Assembly: GCF_904061905.1 (NCBI RefSeq)
Contig: NZ_CAJFCI010000013.1
Coordinates: 1 to 34,442 of the forward strand
Direction of reading: 5' to 3'
From: Zestomonas carbonaria
GTDB taxonomy: Bacteria > Pseudomonadota > Gammaproteobacteria > Pseudomonadales > Pseudomonadaceae
DNA length: 34,442 nucleotides
The notes below the pieces were generated by a model. It was not told the DNA's origin. It worked only from the letters and a program-made list of their open reading frames with translations, and did not search any database. Shown here one piece after another: positions 32,540 to 34,442 of the stretch. Both the position numbers and the translations under genes were made by a program. Position 1 is the stretch's first letter; each line of letters opens with the position of its first letter.

Positions 32540-33012
32540 TGGACGCCAAAACCATTGAGCGCTGGATCATGAACCTGGGACGCCCCTATGAAACCCTGGT
32601 TGCCGAAGGTGTCATTCCTGATCAGCCGCTGACCGAACTGTACAAAGGGCGTGATTGGCTGACCCTGAAACCAGGGAATGGCTTGGAGCTGAGCTTCTGG
32701 GCGGAGACCAAGCGCTTCGAAAGGCTGTTCATCACCCTGCTCGCCACTGTGGAGGGCACCACAGAGTACAAAGGTGAGCTGCCAAAGCCCTTCGCGCCGG
32801 TGATGTCCCAGTCTGGCGTGCGGGCCACCTTTGGCGAGCCGATGGAGTCGCAAGGCCTCACAAAGCTGCCACTGAACACCATGGTTGGCGGTTTCGATAC
32901 TTACCGGCTTGACCCGGCCACGCACCCCAATATGAAGGTGTCCTTTCAGTACACCACCACCATGCAGGTCAAAACGCTGGTCTTTTCCCTGATCGACAGG
33001 GGGCACGATTAA
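32539..33012 (+). CDS. DUF6392-type pyocin immunity protein 3
   Basis: A 157-residue protein starting MDAKTIERWIMNLGRPYETL. The last ~104 residues (from LELSFWAETKRFERLF) are identical to immunity 1 with one silent change in that part of the gene, while residues 8-50 differ at about a third of positions. Start overlaps the R2 toxin-tail stop by one base (TGATG). The copy likely arose with the R2-immunity-R1' duplication and then gained or kept a different N-terminal half. Confidence 0.8.
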   Translation: MDAKTIERWIMNLGRPYETLVAEGVIPDQPLTELYKGRDWLTLKPGNGLELSFWAETKRFERLFITLLATVEGTTEYKGELPKPFAPVMSQSGVRATFGEPMESQGLTKLPLNTMVGGFDTYRLDPATHPNMKVSFQYTTTMQVKTLVFSLIDRGHD

Positions 33013-33253
33013 CACTCCCTCTGCCAGGGTCTTCAAGGAAGTGTCCTGGCTATCCACTGACAGGTCATGCTCTGGGCCGCAGTTCTTCATGGGCGACCTC
33101 ATCAGGCACTTTTCCGGCCCGACTCGGGGGGGGCGCTGTACTGGTGTTTGCCAAGCTAGCGGTCAATTCACCAACGGGGTGTTTACCGAGGCTGACCTTG
33201 AAGACGCCCGCGCCTGGATGCAGAAGATCAACGAAGAACAAGGGTGGTTTTGA
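33013..33253 (+). pseudogene. Orphan pyocin-toxin remnant R1' (second copy)
   Basis: Near-identical to R1 (31509-31748) with about five substitutions and one extra G in the poly-G run (8 G at 33126-33133 against 7 G at 31622-31628). It ends EEQGWF at 33251-33253. Unlike R1 it is not followed by an immunity gene; unrelated sequence begins at once. Confidence 0.75.
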
Positions 33254-33526
33254 GTAGGCTAAGCCGAGACCAGATTCACTCCCACGGGAGATTTGGTCCG
33301 GTAGTTCCACAGTGTGTTGCGAAATCGATGGACCTTCACGTTGGCTACGATATCGATCCTGCTTTCGTGAAGGGGCAGCTCCATCGGCTCTTCGGTTTCG
33401 GCGAACAGGAAATCCCTGCCGTATTCCCTTGTGGCTCTTTGGCTTGCGCATGGTGCCTCAAGCGTGAGGGGGCTTGCCCGAAAGGGCATTCCGCCCCTTT
33501 CGGACAAGCCTTGCCTTGGACGTCCG
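33254..33526. other. Gap with a possible minus-strand coding remnant and a long hairpin
   Basis: No intact gene is supported. On the minus strand a frame ending near 33259 contains a protein-like stretch (REYGRDFLFAETEEPMELPL, then ESRIDIVANVKVHRFRNTLW) that may be the 3' remnant of a gene; it lacks a ribosome-binding site. A 16-bp stem with one mismatch, GGCTTGCCCGAAAGGG (33471-33486) and CCCTTTCGGACAAGCC (33495-33510), stands between it and the next gene and could terminate transcription from the right. Confidence 0.5.
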
Positions 33527-33820
33527 TTATAGCCGCAAGGCGCTGTTACGTGCCTGATGCCCACCACCCAGCGGAGAACACAGCCGCTGGTGGATGCGGC
33601 TCAGAAAGCCCAGCTCGAAGGCATGGCGCTGGAGGTGTTGCAGGAACAGCTCCCGCTCGATCACGAAGTCTACCCACAGCCAACTGCTGTTCGGGTTGTC
33701 CAGCCAGCACTGCGCCTGGGCCACGCCCTTGTCGAAGGCCGTTCTGCACCCTTGGGCCAGACCGAACTCGGCGGCTGGGTGTCCGTCGTGGGCGGACAGG
33801 TGGAAGCTACAGTTCTTCAT
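33527..33820 (-). CDS. Small Pseudomonas protein, possibly QslA-like
   Basis: A 97-residue soluble protein starting MKNCSFHLSAHDGHPAAEFG. GGAGG lies 5-9 bases before ATG 33820. Notable blocks are QGCRTAFDKGVAQAQCWLDN, SSWLWVDFVIERELFLQHLQ and FELGFLSRIHQRL, suggesting a helical fold. It resembles small Pseudomonas proteins annotated as LasR antiactivator QslA-related, but I am not sure of that link. Its start lies 14 bases inside the end of the upstream gene, so the two are coupled. The last residues (after HQRLCSPLGGGHQ) may be a read-through tail. It lies in the accessory region. Confidence 0.6.
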   Translation of the reverse strand: MKNCSFHLSAHDGHPAAEFGLAQGCRTAFDKGVAQAQCWLDNPNSSWLWVDFVIERELFLQHLQRHAFELGFLSRIHQRLCSPLGGGHQARNSALRL

Positions 33821-34073
33821 CGCCGCTCCTCCCTTGCGCCTGGGCAATCGCGTTGCGGTACAGCACCACCAGGTCGCTGAGCAGACCGTCCGCGAGGATA
33901 GCCGCCTCGTCGAGCTGGGCGGGATCCTCCACATGCGGCAACTGGCGCAGCGTCTTGGCCAGCAAGGCGGCACGCAGTTCGGCGGCGGCCTGGAACGGAC
34001 AATGGATAGGCACGGGGTTGTGCAGGGGATTGCGTCGTGGGAAGGGGATGACGGTGGGATCAGACCTGGTCAT
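33807..34073 (-). CDS. Small hypothetical protein (88 aa)
   Basis: Starts MTRSDPTVIPFPRRNPLHNP, a short basic/proline N-terminus seen in several families of small Pseudomonas accessory proteins, followed by a predicted helical hairpin (AAELRAALLAKTLRQLPHVE and DEAAILADGLLSDLVVLYRN). GGGAGG lies 6-7 bases before the ATG. It overlaps the next minus-strand gene by 14 bases. The long structured leader upstream (34074-34400) implies regulated expression. No function is recognised. Confidence 0.6.
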   Translation of the reverse strand: MTRSDPTVIPFPRRNPLHNPVPIHCPFQAAAELRAALLAKTLRQLPHVEDPAQLDEAAILADGLLSDLVVLYRNAIAQAQGRSGDEEL

Positions 34074-34442
34074 GTCGTACCTCCCGAGTGGACAGGGATG
34101 AGCGGGCCGACAATCCGGGGCGGCGCCCTTGGGTAAAAGGGGGATAGCGCATTTTCCTTATGCTCCTCGAACTGATTAAGGAGCCGCATCCATCCGTTAC
34201 CACACGAATGGAGGCGGACCGTGCAAGGGTGGTAAACCGGCGTCCGAGGGAACCGGCCAGGCCGAGGCCTGCCTCACACGGCCCGCCATAAATGCACGAG
34301 GAAAACACAGGCACAAAAAAGCGCCTGCTCTCGGCTATGGCGCTACCGCGCCCGGACAATCGGGTTACCACACCCGGTCACGGGATTGACCGTGACGGGG
34401 GCACTCTAGCCTGTGAGGAGGGGAGGGGCAAGGGATGGGAGG
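34074..34442 (-). ncRNA. Structured leader / candidate antisense-immunity (C4-like) RNA region
   Basis: 369 nt without a supported gene. Three copies of one motif occur: CCGTTACCACAC (34194-34205), inverted GGGTGGTAAACCGG (34227-34240) and CGGGTTACCACACCCGG (34361-34377). The middle copy can pair with either outer copy through TTACCAC/GTGGTAA. On the minus strand a terminator-like hairpin AGCGCC...GGCGCT followed by T6 lies between the first and middle copies (34315-34344). A further stem GTCACGG/CCGTGAC is at 34377-34396. Order and polarity resemble the seqA-terminator-seqB-seqC leaders of P4-type phage immunity; the match is by layout only. Confidence 0.45.
34315..34344 (-). terminator. Intrinsic terminator/attenuator in the minus-strand leader
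   Basis: Read on the minus strand, AGCGCC (34344-34339) pairs with GGCGCT (34325-34320) across a 13-nt loop and is followed directly by T residues (34320-34315). It lies about 240 nt upstream of the 88-residue gene's start, so it would cut leader transcription short. Confidence 0.65.

Noticed and set aside
34060..34371. 103-codon minus-strand frame in the right-hand leader
   Set aside because: Covers inverted repeats and a terminator, has no ribosome-binding site, and runs over the start of the supported 88-residue gene in another frame.

Overview
The window is a high-GC, gene-dense chromosomal segment of a Pseudomonas close to the P. aeruginosa lineage (P. aeruginosa / nitroreducens / citronellolis type). 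The evidence is the pstA-pstB-phoU block followed by the CheY-like regulator usual in that group, a carnitine catabolic cluster in the P. aeruginosa gene order (lipolytic enzyme, cdhB, cdhA, cdhC, caiX, divergent cdhR), an OprD-type porin, and many Pseudomonas-type palindromic intergenic repeats.

Layout. (1) 1-5787: end of the pst phosphate-uptake operon (pstA, pstB, phoU), a response regulator and an M23-type peptidase. (2) 6217-10454: a small conserved protein, then a tight FAD monooxygenase - Rid-family - DUF1028 run and an ArgE-like M20 deacylase. (3) 10730-13276: periplasmic glycerophosphodiester phosphodiesterase, convergent with an OprD-family porin. (4) 13470-19520: carnitine to glycine betaine catabolism with its regulator CdhR. 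(5) 19842-26235: an RpiR/SIS regulator divergent from a polyamine-type ABC transporter operon that ends in a translationally coupled P1 (DmpA/BapA) aminopeptidase. A perfect 24-bp palindrome lies between the divergent units. (6) 26309-28686: LysR regulator divergent from an MFS transporter and a coupled 46-residue membrane peptide. (7) 28860-34442: an accessory region with a GNAT enzyme, a frameshifted PAAR / S-type-pyocin effector, three DUF6392-type immunity genes interleaved with toxin C-terminal remnants, and two small coupled minus-strand genes behind a structured leader.

How it works together. PstA and PstB form the membrane parts of the Pst transporter and PhoU signals its state. CaiX, CdhA, CdhC and CdhB take L-carnitine through 3-dehydrocarnitine and betainyl-CoA to glycine betaine. 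Blocks 2 and 5 look like two halves of one uncharacterised pathway that imports a cationic or peptidic compound, deacylates it and oxidises it; this is inference.

The most unusual part is 29541-33253. It reads as an evolving toxin/immunity array: a PAAR-pyocin gene broken twice (once at an eight-G run), duplicated toxin-tail/immunity blocks, a chimera of an immunity N-terminus with a toxin tail, and two immunity genes identical in their last ~105 residues but divergent at the start. The minus-strand leader at 34194-34396 has three copies of one motif, the middle one inverted, around a terminator, a layout like the P4/P1 phage immunity (C4-type) RNA regions.
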